Below, in pieces: positions 1 to 11,449 of a stretch of 64,000 nucleotides of DNA; the first letter of the stretch is position 1; each line of letters begins with the position of its first letter. The notes below the pieces were generated by a model that saw only the letters and a program-made list of their open reading frames with translations, was not told where the DNA came from and ran no database searches. The DNA is from Ulota crispa (Eukaryota > Streptophyta > Bryopsida > Orthotrichales > Orthotrichaceae): contig OY987243.1 in the NCBI GenBank assembly GCA_963920765.1, positions 14,942,001 through 15,006,000 on the forward strand, in the 5' to 3' direction. The translations under genes were made by a program, and so were the position numbers.

Positions 1-20
1 CTTCGCCTTCAAGGAGCGGC

Positions 21-470
21 GGTCGGGGAGATTTTGGCTTCGTCGGCTAAAATCCGGCATGGATTGCACCAGATATTTTTTATATTTATATTGTAACAAG
101 TTTGACCAGTTTTAGCCGATAGTTTTAGATTTACTGTAAGTTGAGAGCAGATTTGGCAGGTCACTGCCGAATTGATTATTTTTTGTGAAAAAATCAATTT
201 GGCATCAGGTTTCATAATTAGTTAAAGATTAGGTATTTTCAAAGCTGTTATTATTTAGCATTCAATTAAATTTTTTAGTAAAATAAAGCCTTTTTTGAGC
301 ATTTTCTAGTTTTTTGTTTAGTTTGACATTGGGCATTTTTGAAGAATAATTTATGAAATAATTAGGCAAAATTTTAGGGAATTATTTTATGCCAAATCTA
401 CTCTCAACCTAATGTAATCAGCTCTTTTGCAATTTCAACCAACTGACAATACCCTTGTGGCCAGTTTAGA
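21..470. mobile_element. Inverted-repeat element, GGGGAGA-terminus family, degenerate copy
   Basis: The left end (GGTCGGGGAGATTTTGGCTT) and the pattern that follows, 'CGGCTAAAATC' and later 'CAACTGACAATAC', are shared with the stretches at 14491-14700, 28602-29139 and 44598-45142. The best-preserved member (28602-29139) has TTTGGGGAGAA inverted at both ends. The right end of this copy is worn and abuts the next element. It is probably a non-coding DNA transposon relic of unknown superfamily; the right boundary is approximate. Confidence 0.4.
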
Positions 471-770
471 CTACGTCTCACTTCCCATGTCACAAAGTCC
501 CACTAGAGTGCAAAATCCCAACTTTGTGAGCTAAAAAAGATGGGACTTGGGCTCAAAGTTGGGTCTAGCATTTTGGTTGACTCAAATCTTGAGTGAAGTA
601 TCACTTTTTTTGACGCCAAAACTTCCAAAAGTACTGCCATGTAAGCACCATGTGAGCAAGTGGGATGTGGGACTTCAGACATAGTGTGAAACACCAAGTC
701 CCATCGTCTGCCTCTCCGCCAATCAGATTCTCAGATTTTGGTGGAACTTGGGACATCGGGCACAGTCTGA
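466..770. mobile_element. MITE with CACACTATGTC-like inverted ends, copy 1
   Basis: The stretch starts TTAGACTACGTCTCAC and ends in the approximate reverse complement GGGCACAGTCTGA. The interior, including 'TTGGTTGACTCAAA' and 'CCAAAACTTCCAAAAGT.CTGCCATGTAAGCA', matches the element at 31431-31785, so two diverged copies of one family are present. There is no coding capacity and no clear target duplication. The superfamily is undetermined. Confidence 0.6.
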
Positions 771-897
771 GGTCTAGCATTTGAAAAAAGATTTTGGAGA
801 TGGTGTTGTGTTTTGTTGTATCTTGTAGAGGGAGTGCAGCCTTTCTTGGTGAGCTATGAGATTAGTCTATTTTTAGGGCGAGGAAAAATTGAGCAAG

Positions 898-3330
898 ATG
901 TTGTGTGTGGACAAGTACCAGCCACAGACCTTGGACAAGGCCATGCTGCATAAGGAGGAAGCGACGAACCTCAAAAAATTTGGTGCGTCCCTTGTGTAAG
1001 TACTTGTTGCAGTTTTCCTTGCAGAATAACACAGTTATCTCTTAATCGTTTCGAAATTGACCAATAGTAGGAGTGTCAATCTGAATTTTGCTCTGGTTGG
1101 ATCTGCGAGTGTTGGAAAGCCTTTATTTGGTCTTCTTATTTTGTAGAATTGTGGATTTTATAGGATTACTCAGATGTATGTATTCTGACAATGATGTTTG
1201 ATGTTGAGAACATGATTTGCTTGGCTTTCAGATAGGTAATGATGATTGTGCGCATGTTCCTTTCTATGGACCTTTTGGAGCTAGGAGAAAAAGTGGAGAG
1301 CAAGCCCGTGGAAAGCTAAGGTACTTGATGCGACTGGTGTATATCGCGTATTGAGACTTTCGCTGATTTCGAATATTTTTGACTTGCAGTGGCACATACT
1401 CCCTCTGTCCCTCTCAAAACATCCAAAATGCTTCCTTGCAAAGGATTATCTGTGTTTTTAATCTTTGTGCTAATGACGCATGCATTCTAGAATCAATATA
1501 CCATCTATTAAATGTATGCAAAATCTCCAGCTTTGGTTTTGATGTCACCATTTGGGCACCCAAATTTCATGCAAAAAGTACCATATTTGTGCATGTTGCC
1601 AGTTCCTCATTATTGATGATTTAAAAATTAATAGCAACAATGGTACCTTTTATGGGCAAGGCTAAGCTTGCTAGGAGAGGAATGCTCTTTAATTGCTTAA
1701 CATGCCCCCATGAGATCATTGAACATGACAAGTGAAATCAGCAAAAGGGAGCTTTTTAGTGGTACAAGAAATGTGTCTGATTTGGAGCTTTTTAGAGGGA
1801 CAGGAGTAGTATTTATGCTGTGTGCGTTTGTCATTTGTATATGAATATCATGGTTTTCAATCGAATTATATATTTTTAAGGGTTTTAGACAATGAAATTT
1901 TGATCTTGGAGAGGCAATTTATGAATGAATATATGTGATGTAATTCACTAAGAGGCCACCTTACTTGAAGAAGAGTACGCTATTCTCTACCTTGATTTTC
2001 AGGACATGGCATAACGCTGTAAGTCATGTGTACCCATGTTGGGCAGTATTTGCAAAACTTTCAACAATGTCGAACACAATTAGATAGTGACGGTGCCTAC
2101 AAATTCTATCGACTTCCTCACATGGACCTGCCGTGATATCTAATAGGAAGCGAGACGAAGGAATCCTAGTAGCACTACTTCATAATGTTTTTATTGATCA
2201 TTCTCTAAGGCCTTGAGCATTGTTGCATCCTTTGAAGATGGCTACCGTCCAGAAGTCCAGTCTGCAATTAATTCAAGCGTTCAAGTTAATTTTGTGTGAT
2301 GCTTCTCAAACTGTACCTTGTTGACCTTTACGATGTCAAGCTTCAAGAGAAAATCCACTTTAGGAGCTAAGCATTAACTATAGCAACTTGCAATGCAAAA
2401 AAATATTTGTTGAAGATGTAGGATATGATTTCTTCTTTCTATAAGTACATTTTGTTATCCTACTCAAAGTTTCCTAGATGATTTATTTCAACTCCTGTAG
2501 ATATTGAAGCGACTACTTTTGGCCATTTGGGCACTCAGTGGTTAAATGGTGTTTGAAACTTATAGATTGTGCCCACTGACAGATGTTCTTATGTTTGTGG
2601 TTAAGACGGAGAGCTTGGTACTTCCTCCCGAGTTGGCGGATCGCATAGCGGTTCACTTTATCCGAAATCTAAAGAGATGAAAATTGTGCTTAGAGGCTTG
2701 CAAAGCCAAGCAGTAAGCCTCATCTAACTTGGGATTTTGGATGCAATACATCTCTCAGATTGTAGCTCTAGTTAATAGTGAATATATATGATAAGTGTAT
2801 ATTTGCTATGTTGAAATTTTGCTTCTTCTTATTATAGTGAAGACTGTGGCGGTTTCTGCCAATAGTTTGGTTCAATACACCTCTTTTCAGTTTGAGCATC
2901 AGCTGGATGGAGAGGCTCATGTGAGAAAAAGAACCCGGCTGAGTATCAGATCATGAATAACGAATCACTAGAACTCGGGTATTGGATGATCGGATATTTC
3001 AGGTGCGGGAAAAGCTTTGTAAGGTTTCTTGTGAACTGCATCCCTCCTGAAGTCATTCACAAGGTTAGTGGCATTTTTTTGTTGGATATCGTCTCGTATC
3101 ATCTCTTTTGTATTAGATTGAAGTGTTCGTAACTTCAGTTTTCCAATTGGACATAAGTCTGTGTTTGAATGATGCTTGCAGAGATTATTGGGTGAGTTGA
3201 TGAAGAGGCTGTAGTCTGAATTGAAGCACGATGTTTGCCACATGCTACTTTTGTACGTAAGGTAGGTAGCTTGAATTGCGTCCCCTTTTGCAGATAATGC
3301 ATCCCGTAGGTAGTCCAAGAATGGATATGA
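898..3330 (+). pseudogene. RFC3: Decayed copy of replication factor C subunit 3 gene
   Basis: RFC3 is a subunit of the clamp loader that places PCNA on DNA. Exon 1 (898-995) reads MLCVDKYQPQTLDK..., close to the RFC3 start MLWVDKYRPKSLDK, and ends at a GTAAGT donor. Exon 2 (1232-1320) after TTTCAG reads NDDCAHVPFYGPFGARRK, where the ATP-binding loop GPSGxGKKT is spoiled, and runs into a stop. About 2570-2713 reads VLMFVVKTESLVLPPELADRIA..., the conserved lid region. About 2891-2975 keeps traces of the LDWEEYV..IM segment. 3003-3063 keeps VNCIPPEVIHK but only after a frame change from VREKLCK. 3182-3256 reads RLLGELMKRL then TAG (3212) then SELKHDVCH. 3296-3330 is a worn last exon. The exons for the central AAA+ domain are not recognisable. 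Intron positions survive, so this is a duplicated gene, not a retrocopy. A Stowaway-like element lies within it. Confidence 0.85.
1397..1808. mobile_element. Stowaway-like MITE (Tc1/mariner type) inside the RFC3 pseudogene
   Basis: The left end TACTCCCTCTGTCCCT and the right end AGGGACAGGAGTA are inverted repeats and match the well-known Stowaway terminus CTCCCTCCGTCCC, with TA at each border as expected for a TA target. 'GGAGCTTTTTAG' recurs near the right end. The element is 412 bp, AT-rich and non-coding, and lies between recognisable exons 2 and later exons of the RFC3 relic. Confidence 0.75.
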
Positions 3331-3958
3331 GATGGTTCTTGGATGGACCCTCTTATTCTTAAAAAAAAGAGTCTTTTATTGCAAGAGTCAATCACATTCC
3401 TTGATTCCATCTCATTTCTGTATAAGTTGCACGGGGCAATTTATGGGAGATTTAGAATCACAAACAGGTACTTATTAAAAAAAACTTTGAAACTCATCAA
3501 CAATTCAATAATGCTTCAAAAATTGTGTTACATTTAACATCCATTTCTGTTTGCCTGAAAATTAGACAAAAAATCCTCATATCTTGAAAAGGGCATGAAA
3601 AAGCAGATCAGCCCTTAGACTGTCGCTTTTCGAGCTACCTACCTTAAGCTTATTTTTTCCCTTTCTGGAACTCGTGCTCAAGTGCTGCTTATTACCCAGC
3701 TCCATGAGATCTCTTTGAAGAGACTCATAAATCACGAACTCTATAGAATGGAGCGAGCACGGTTTATGATGGGGCTTGCTTAGGTTCTAATAATAAAGTT
3801 ACCTAAACCGGTTCCCTAGTAGTTGATTTCATTGACCTTTGGTTTTTTTTTTACTTATTTGCATACAGATCTTTACGAGAGAGACCGTAGCAGAATAATC
3901 CCACACCAGCTCTTGGCACAGTGAGACTGCACACTTTTTGTTGTAAAGAGTAAGAGGG
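3331..3958. other. Spacer, nothing recognised
   Basis: AT-rich DNA directly downstream of the RFC3 relic. I see no open frame that resembles a protein and no paired terminal repeats. Confidence 0.5.
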
Positions 3959-4327
3959 TTAGAGCAGCTCCTGCAGCATGTTAAAATAGTCCCGTGCTCC
4001 CCAATCGTAATGGTCTTTGTGTTTTTAAGTCCCCAACAATATTGGAAGCATCCTTGTACAGGCGTGGGGCTTTCACGGTGAGAGCTCCTTCCGCTCATAT
4101 TTCAGCTTTCTCTAGGTCCCCTTCATGGTCCCTCCCAAGCACTGTTCACGCATAACCCCACTCCATAGTTAGGTGTACTTGTGCAATTTGTTGTTACATA
4201 GGTGCAGGCCTTGAAATCTTCAAGATTGCAAGAGATCTTCAAACCTTACCTTCCAAATTTGAATCATCCTCCCCGTGAAATCTCATTTTTCTAAGTCTTG
4301 CAAAGCGTGCTGTAGGAGATGCTCTTA
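3959..4327. mobile_element. Tourist-like MITE (PIF/Harbinger type)
   Basis: TTA precedes GAGCAGCTCCTGCAGCA on the left, and TGCTGTAGGAGATGCTC is followed by TTA on the right. The termini are inverted repeats resembling the common plant MITE end GAGCATCTCC, and the flanking TTA fits the three-base TWA duplication of PIF/Harbinger elements. The interior (369 bp) is non-coding. Confidence 0.7.
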
Positions 4328-6904
4328 GAGAGCAACTTGCATGGAGAGAAATTTTAAATGAATTGTCCTTAAATGTAGCTCCAGATACAACCACTTTTGC
4401 CGATTTGGCTCAATCAAAGAGTCAACATGTGTGTGTTGTTTGGTTTGGTTGGTAGCAGGTGCCCAAAAATGTGACCATGTTTGGAGTATACCAAGCCACA
4501 AAGCAAATGCAATTGCTGTCCCCGTTACTATTTTTTTTATTTAGGCTTGATTTGGAGAAGTTTTTAAGTTTTTTGGAAGTTGGCTAATATTTGTTGGAAT
4601 GTATCTAAATCAACCAATGTTCAAGTCAAAATATTATTATGTTTTCACAATTAAAATTTCATGCTCTTCAAATTATATAACTTTTATATCAATGTCTATT
4701 TGACAATTAAAAAATCAAGCTTGGTATACTGGGCATGTTTGTTGAGTGGATTGAGGATGCTCTTAAGACCTATACTATGCAATGTGCAAGTTGCCCTTGT
4801 TTGTTACAATTTTTGTAATTGCATCTGTATTGGTGTTCCTAGCAAGCTAATCCAAAATTATGTTGATAAAAGATATGTTGAAAAATAATTACCAACAATA
4901 CAAGTACTCCACCCAAGTCCACATCTTATAACAATGTGATGTATGCCATAATCAAAGGTATCTAATGTTGAAACTATTATAGTAAAGTAAGATCAACATG
5001 AAGTGAGCAAAAATTGAACAAATGCTACAATGCATAGGTACAATGTTTCTAGACTGTTATGCATATTATTTTCTACATCATTATTTGCAAAGTTTTCTTC
5101 TTCATGCACAACATATACACAAAGGTGTGCTCTTGTGGTCACAACAACAAAATCTACTTCTACATCTAATTGAGGTTTCTTTTCCATTGCATTGTCTGCT
5201 TAAAAAAAAGTTAGGTTATTGGCTTGCAACACAATTTCATTTTTGGTCAACAACTTAATGCTTAACATGGCCTACAACAAGAAGTTCATTCTAGACTTCA
5301 ACTTGACCATCACCTCAAATTTCATCTTGACATTTAGCTTGACCTCTTGCTTGGCCTTTTGGTGTGCCCCTCTTGGTACTGTTGACACTAGAAGCACCAA
5401 TTTATCTTGGCTAGTTACTCTTTGCTAGTTAAGGTTTGCCTTCACTCTTTGCTTTTTTGATTTTGTATCTTTGTCACAATTATGTTTGACACGCCTTACA
5501 CCAAGCAAATTGATAATCATGTTAACAAGCAAACAAGTGGAAATGCTCTCTTGATCTAGTTAAGAAGTAGAGTAGTTATCCACATCAAAACTACATAGAA
5601 AACAAGAAATGTTTGGCGTGACAAGATGTGTGAATGCAAGAAGCTTGATGTCAATGTTTCTTTATTCTAAGACATTTAGGTATATTGAACTCAAATCCAA
5701 AGCCAAATCCTCTTACTTATGAAGGAAGTGAGTTCTTGTGTATAGTTTGAATATGCATCCTTATTTGCTAGTTTGGATTGGCAACCCTCTTTACAAGTCT
5801 AGATATGCAATCCTATTACTAAATTTTAATTAGCGTCCTTTACAAGTTTAGAACTATGTCTCTTGCCTACAAAAAATTAAATGCATTCTTCTTACTACTC
5901 TCAAGCTGCAACCCTTCGATTTGTTCAAAAAATCTTTTGAAATTTATCCAATAACCCAGCTTTAAAATGTTTTGGACTAAAGATTTAATGTACCAATCAC
6001 AAAAGAGGACCAAGATACAAGGACTTGACAAAGTCAAAATCTTAAAATTTTGAACATTTGCATTGAAGATCTTGTTTAATAGCCTGGGTGTCTACAATAA
6101 AGGTGTAGGAATAATTTATCACTTGAAATTATAAAATGCGTATTTTAAAATGTACCCTACATGATCTTCCTATATAAAAATTTGTTAAAAAAAATTTTAA
6201 AATAACTATAAAAAACAATCCGATACATAAGAAGTTGTAAGAGAAAAAGATATACCCTTAACAATTTTGCGTCTACTTAGGCAAACTTTGCACGAGTTTA
6301 GTGCTTTACAAAGCTAAGTGTCACACATTCACCAAAAAAATTAATCCGTTTTCAGCTATATTCTGAAGGTACAAAAAAAACCTTGAGAGCATACTCAAAT
6401 GGCCTACCCTATAGCATTTGATATTTTGTACCTTAGCAATACCAATACTTGGAAGGTGGTGATAATGCTCTAAATACAGGAATGCTATACTTTGAGCAGG
6501 GATTTGTGAACTATGAGCTATGAGCCATGAGTCTTGATTTTTTTGTCAAAATATTGAATTTTACTTATAATTGTGTATGTACAGCCTTGTGATTGTGCAT
6601 TTAAAACTTTCATTTTCTTGAAAAATTTGCCATATTTTTATTTTATCCATGAATTTTGAGCCCTAAAATTGGCTCCCACTCAAAGAATCTTAGCTCACCG
6701 CTCATGTCTCACCATTTTACATTCACAAAATAGCATTCTTTGCTCTAAGTAGTTTCCAAGATGTTTCACTCCGGTCCATGTGAGATACAATTCCTTGAGT
6801 ACAGATATTTGCTTGTACTTTTAAAGTGCTAAATTGCAATAAAAATGATAAACGTACATCAAGATTCAATAGGAGCACAATCTGAAGAATTGTCAACATG
6901 AATC
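4328..6904. other. Gene-free AT-rich spacer
   Basis: No convincing gene. 4545-4635 resembles the inner arm of the inverted-repeat element at 9386-9815 (shared 'TTTTTTGGAAGTT.GCTAA' and 'ATCAACCAATGT'), so it is probably a fragment of that family. The open frames around 4661-4888 and 5022-5428 have biased composition and no family resemblance. Confidence 0.5.
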
Positions 6905-7555
6905 TTAACCCCTAAATGCCCAGGGCACCCAATTTGGGTGTTTACAAAACTTTGAAGATGAATTAAACCTTATCAAATCACTAGTTTTTATATTTTTTTC
7001 ATTATAAGTTTGTTTTGAAGTTTATTTTCAGCATCAAAATTTTGATTTTGAAAATGAAAGTTGACAATTTTTCTACTCAAGACTTTGTACAAGGGTGTCC
7101 ACTATAATCTTGAGTTTTCTAGTGTTGGAAGATCTTGAAAATGAGCCTCAACTACCCTAGAGCTTGGTGAAAAATCCACATTAGAAATCCATTTAAAAAA
7201 TATACAGGAGTAGATTTTGAAAGCTGTAAATTGATTAAAGTTAGGCATGCAATGAACTTAAGCCTCATATTTTTTTGATGACCAACTTTTTAGATTGGAC
7301 ATGTGAAATGAGGATTAGAAAACTTCAAATCACTTTTGCAATATTAACACCCTCATGTTCAAAGGTTATAATCTTTCAAACTATAAGTGATATTGTTGTG
7401 TTTTCTTTTTCCATGTAATCTCTAACAAGTCAATTTTAAAATTGTAGGGTTATAATTTTAAAAAGCTTAATGATATTTATGAAAAGGTTTGTTGATTGTT
7501 CACTTTCTTGAAAATGCCAAGAAGTTCAAAAAGACCTTTGGCATTTAGGGGTTAA
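6905..7555. mobile_element. TTAA-flanked element, TTAACCCCTAAATGCC family, copy A
   Basis: The 651-bp element begins TTAACCCCTAAATGCCCA and ends TGGCATTTAGGGGTTAA, with TTAA at both borders. It is alignable over its whole length with 38174-38823 (a long shared run beginning 'TACAAAACTTTGAAGATGAAT'). Just inside the left end is a perfect palindrome, CACCCAA-T-TTGGGTG. It has no open frame of note and is non-autonomous. The termini and TTAA borders fit a piggyBac-type element (inference). Confidence 0.8.
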
Positions 7556-9385
7556 ATCCTGAATTGCATGTACAATAATTCTTGGCAAAAATTTCAATAA
7601 ACATCATGACTCTACCCTTTTGTTACTCCTCCTATCTCAAATCATATTAAAGAGGGGATGTATATTGTCCTTTTAGACAGTGAGGGATTAATGCAATTTT
7701 TTGCAAATTCTAAATAAGAGATGTACTTATAAATGAAAGGAAATAATTTCTAATGTGATTGCAGAATTTGTTGAGCAAAGAAGTATTTTATGATTTTGCA
7801 CTTAGTTTTCTTTCATGTTGGACGTATCGTATGTTCATTTTTTAGTTATGCAGCCTATAAAGGACTTACGCATTTGTGAATTTTCATGATTTGCAACAAA
7901 ATGTTTTGGTATGGGTATGTTGCAATTGGAAATCATCAAACTTAGTTTCAATGTTTTCTATCATTGTAAATTAGTGTAAGATTTATTGCTTAGCTATTGT
8001 GCATTTTGATCATGTGAATGTCATCTTGGCAAGAAGTAATTGTTTTTCTCAAGTGATTCTAAGAATATAAATGGAGTTGCATTTGAAACCTTTTTCAATC
8101 TTGTTAATTTATGCAAGCACTTGATCTTTGCTTAAGAATACCAAACTTTAGGTCACTTCTTTATTGAAATGTTTGAAAACACACCTAGAAGATTATATGG
8201 TTGGTTGCAATAAAAAAAATCGGGTTTGGAAAAAAGACTATTTTATGTTTCATTTTTCTATAAACTATTTAAGGCCTTAAACCTTTAGAACACCAAACAA
8301 TCAACAAGTCCTCTACAAACATATAAAGTTTGATCACTCAAAAAAAATTCATGAAATAAGATGAAAAACTTACGACCTTTCCATCTGATTCATCTGAATA
8401 GCCAAAAATATGCATTCCTATGCAAATATGGTGTTGAGGGTATAGCGGTTCAATTGTGCGTATGTTTAAGACATGGAAAGCAATACTTGTTCTTCAAAAG
8501 GATATTATTAGGGGCAAAGCAAGGTTCTTCTTGCAAATGTTTAAGTTGACTTTAGTACAATAAAATCTAGATCACCTAGTTGCAAAGATTTTCATTTGTT
8601 TCTTGGAAGTCTCAATCCTTCATGTTTTTTCTTTTACAACACAAAGGTTTATTTGTCAATAGTATTTTGACCCCTTTTTTTGGACAAAATCATGCTAGAT
8701 TGAACTAGGTGGATAAGATTTGGCAATAAGTGGATCCAATGTTGGAAATCCTATCATGGAAAGAATCTCCCCATGCCTCACGACTATGTGATGAAATTCC
8801 TACACTTGAATGGAAAATGTGCAACACCTAGATGAAATAATGATTTCATTTCAAAACATCTCTGACCAATTATGGCTTATTCATAAGATATTTTTTTTGC
8901 CATCTCAATACTTTTTGAAATTTGAAAAAATAAAAGGCTATTTATAATTTCTAAACAAAAAGTTTGCTAAATATTGTCTATTCAAGAATCCCATAAAATA
9001 ATCATGTTAACTAATTTAGAATCCCACCACAAGTAGTTTAAGAATCTATTTGCTCTTGGTACAAAGAATGGTATTAGTAAAATGAATTGAGTCCAAAATT
9101 TCCAAATACCCTAATTAACATCATTTCTAATACCAATAGCAAATTAACTTTACTTCAAGTACTAATTCTGCAGCAATTTCATTAAAATTGTTGACATTTG
9201 ACATATATAGCAACTCGCAATGACAAAATGGTGATTGATGACATTGCAAAGGTTCCACAAACTTGATTGATTATTAATGATATCTCCAACAATGGTAAAT
9301 ACAATGACAAACATTTATTTCAACTCTAGACAACAAAAACAACAAGGATGATAGAAATACAAGTCTTTGTCCTAATGAAAAAAAA
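7556..9385. other. Gene-free AT-rich spacer
   Basis: No gene or paired terminal repeats recognised. Near 7627, 'TACTCCTCCTATCTCAAATC' resembles a Stowaway left end, but I found no matching right end. The frame at 8361-8549 has no recognisable features. Confidence 0.5.
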
Positions 9386-9815
9386 GGGGAAATTACAAAT
9401 AGGGGCATGAAAACGTAAAATATTACAAATAGGGGCGCACTTTCAAAGTAACTACATGTAGGGGCATAGTTTTTTTTTAAATTGTAATTTTTTAAATCAT
9501 TTTTAGGTTTGGACATTGGTTGATTTAGACACATCACATTAAAATTAAATGTTAGCTAATTTCTAAAAAACTTAAAGGTCTCTCCAAATCAAGTCCAAAT
9601 AAAGAAATTTTACTAAAGGGAATGGCAATTTTTGGAAACTTTTATTTTTTTGGAAGTTAGCTAACATTTAATGTGATGTATCTAGATCAACCAATGTCCA
9701 AACCAAAAAAAAATTACAATATTTTTTGAAATCGTGCCTCTATTTGTAATTATTTTGAAACTATGCCCCTATCTGTAATATGTTATGTTTTCATGCCCCT
9801 ATTTGTAATTTCCCC
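9386..9815. mobile_element. Foldback element with GGGGAAATTACAAATAGGGG ends
   Basis: The ends are inverted copies of GGGGAAATTACAAATAGGGG, and the arms (about 9386-9563 and 9652-9815) stay complementary nearly to the centre, with shared 'GGTTTGGACATTGGTTGAT'. The arms contain an internal reiteration of 'TACAAATAGGGGC'. It is flanked by runs of eight or more A on both sides, so an 8-bp duplication is possible but cannot be proven. Non-coding. Confidence 0.75.
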
Positions 9816-10313
9816 AAAAAAAACTTGTTGCTTAGTCTCTTTGAAGTATAATCACTCCTTGTGTAGAAAACGAACTTGCACAAATTCAAAAGTTTCCAAA
9901 TTTTCTTAAACCCCTATGAAATGTAGCAAGACAATTTGAGCATTGCCCATGTAACTCACATTTTAGGAATTAATCTAATGCAAGAAGATGTTTTGAAAAA
10001 AATATGTATTGTATTTCAACTAAGGTTGGATTTAGAAGAAGATTTTGCATTATATATGTACATGGTGATAAGGAGATATTTCAATGTCATGCTTTTATTC
10101 TAGAATAAAAGCATTCAAACATTTGATAGCTTGTTACTGAGGAATCTCTCCATACAATTTAGGAAGGCCAAAGATCAACAAAACTCTTAAGTTTTGTTTA
10201 CTCTAAGGTGTGGTTTTTAATATTGAACTGGATTGCGTAGAGTTAATCAGAAAATGGCACTTTTTCATCAATTTCAAAAGCAACAAAACACAGCAATCAA
10301 TAAATTGCAACAA

Positions 10314-11449
10314 ATGAAAAATGGGGAAATATCGAAAATAGGTCTAACAATTGGCCGTATTTTAAAAACAGGCCTGACAGTTCAGAAATATCAAAAGTAG
10401 GCCTCATCCAAGTCTTGAGTTTTTGCTGTTGATTTTGTTCAATTCCCAAACTAGTTTATCAAGGAACTCTTTCAGTTATTTTCTTTATTATATACTATAA
10501 ATATCAAAAATTTAGAATTTCAATCGGCTTTTTGGCTAGTGTTCACAAATCTCAAACGGTTTTTTCTCATTTCAATCAGCTAGCTTTGAACTAGCTCTCA
10601 GTTCTTCCCAAACCGCTTCATCATATATCAAAAGTAGACCTTGCAACTAAGGTGAACAAAATTTTGTGCATGTTCATTTATGGAAATTGGTATGAGCACA
10701 CCCGGGGTTTGATATATGCACACAAGGAGAGGGGTAAATTTTAGATATTTACCATCAACAAGCTGAATTTGAAAGTTTCACATTCAAATTTAAATTTAGA
10801 GGCCTTGATTTAGTTTAGAACCACATTGGAGGTTAGAATTGAACTATGCTGAATGGAAAAGCTTAGCTTGGGGGCAAATTATTATTTTAATCCTTGTTTG
10901 TAAAAGAAGTTAAGCTTTTCCATTGGGCATACTTCAATTCTAACCTCCATTGTGGTTCTAAACTAAATCAAGGCCTCTAAATTTAAATTTGAATGTGAAA
11001 CTTTCAAATTCAGCTTGTTGATGGTAAATATCTAAAATTTACCCCTCTCCTTGTGTGCATATATCAAACCCCGGGTGTGCTCATACGAATTCCCATAAAT
11101 GAACATGCACAAAATTTTGTTCACCTTAGTTGCAAGGTCTACTTTTGATATATGATGAAGCAGTTTGGGAAGAACTGAGAGCTAGTTCAAAGCTAGCTGA
11201 TTGAAATGAGAAAAAATCGTTTGAGATTTGTGAACACTAGCCAAAAAGCCGATTGAAATTCTAAATTTTTGATACTTATAGTATATAATAAAGAAAATAA
11301 CTGAAAGAGTTCCTTGATAAACCAGTTTGGGAATTGAACAAAATCAACAGCAAAAACTCAAGACTTGGATGAGGCCTACTTTTGATATTTCTGAACTGTC
11401 ATACAGCCAATTGTCAGGTCTATTTTTTTATATATTTTCCCATGAAAAA
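10314..11449. mobile_element. Long foldback element: 1.1 kb near-perfect hairpin with 8-bp target duplication
   Basis: The left arm (10322-10870) and right arm (10907-11441) are reverse complements with few mismatches and one gap of about 16 bases near the outer end, separated by a loop of about 36 bases. ATGAAAAA occurs on both outer sides (10314-10321 and 11442-11449), which is an 8-bp duplication as made by hAT-type elements. The termini TGGGGAAATAT resemble those of the element at 9386-9815. There is no coding frame. If transcribed, it would make a long double-stranded RNA. Confidence 0.85.

Noticed and set aside
2090-2260. Possible central exons of the RFC3 pseudogene
   Set aside because: Translations of all three + frames show no convincing RFC3 segment here.
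5000-5430. Overlapping frames on both strands that could be a decayed mobile-element protein
   Set aside because: No reverse transcriptase, integrase or transposase motif can be read in any frame.
7627-7720. Second Stowaway-like element starting TACTCCTCCTATC
   Set aside because: No matching inverted right end within 1 kb.
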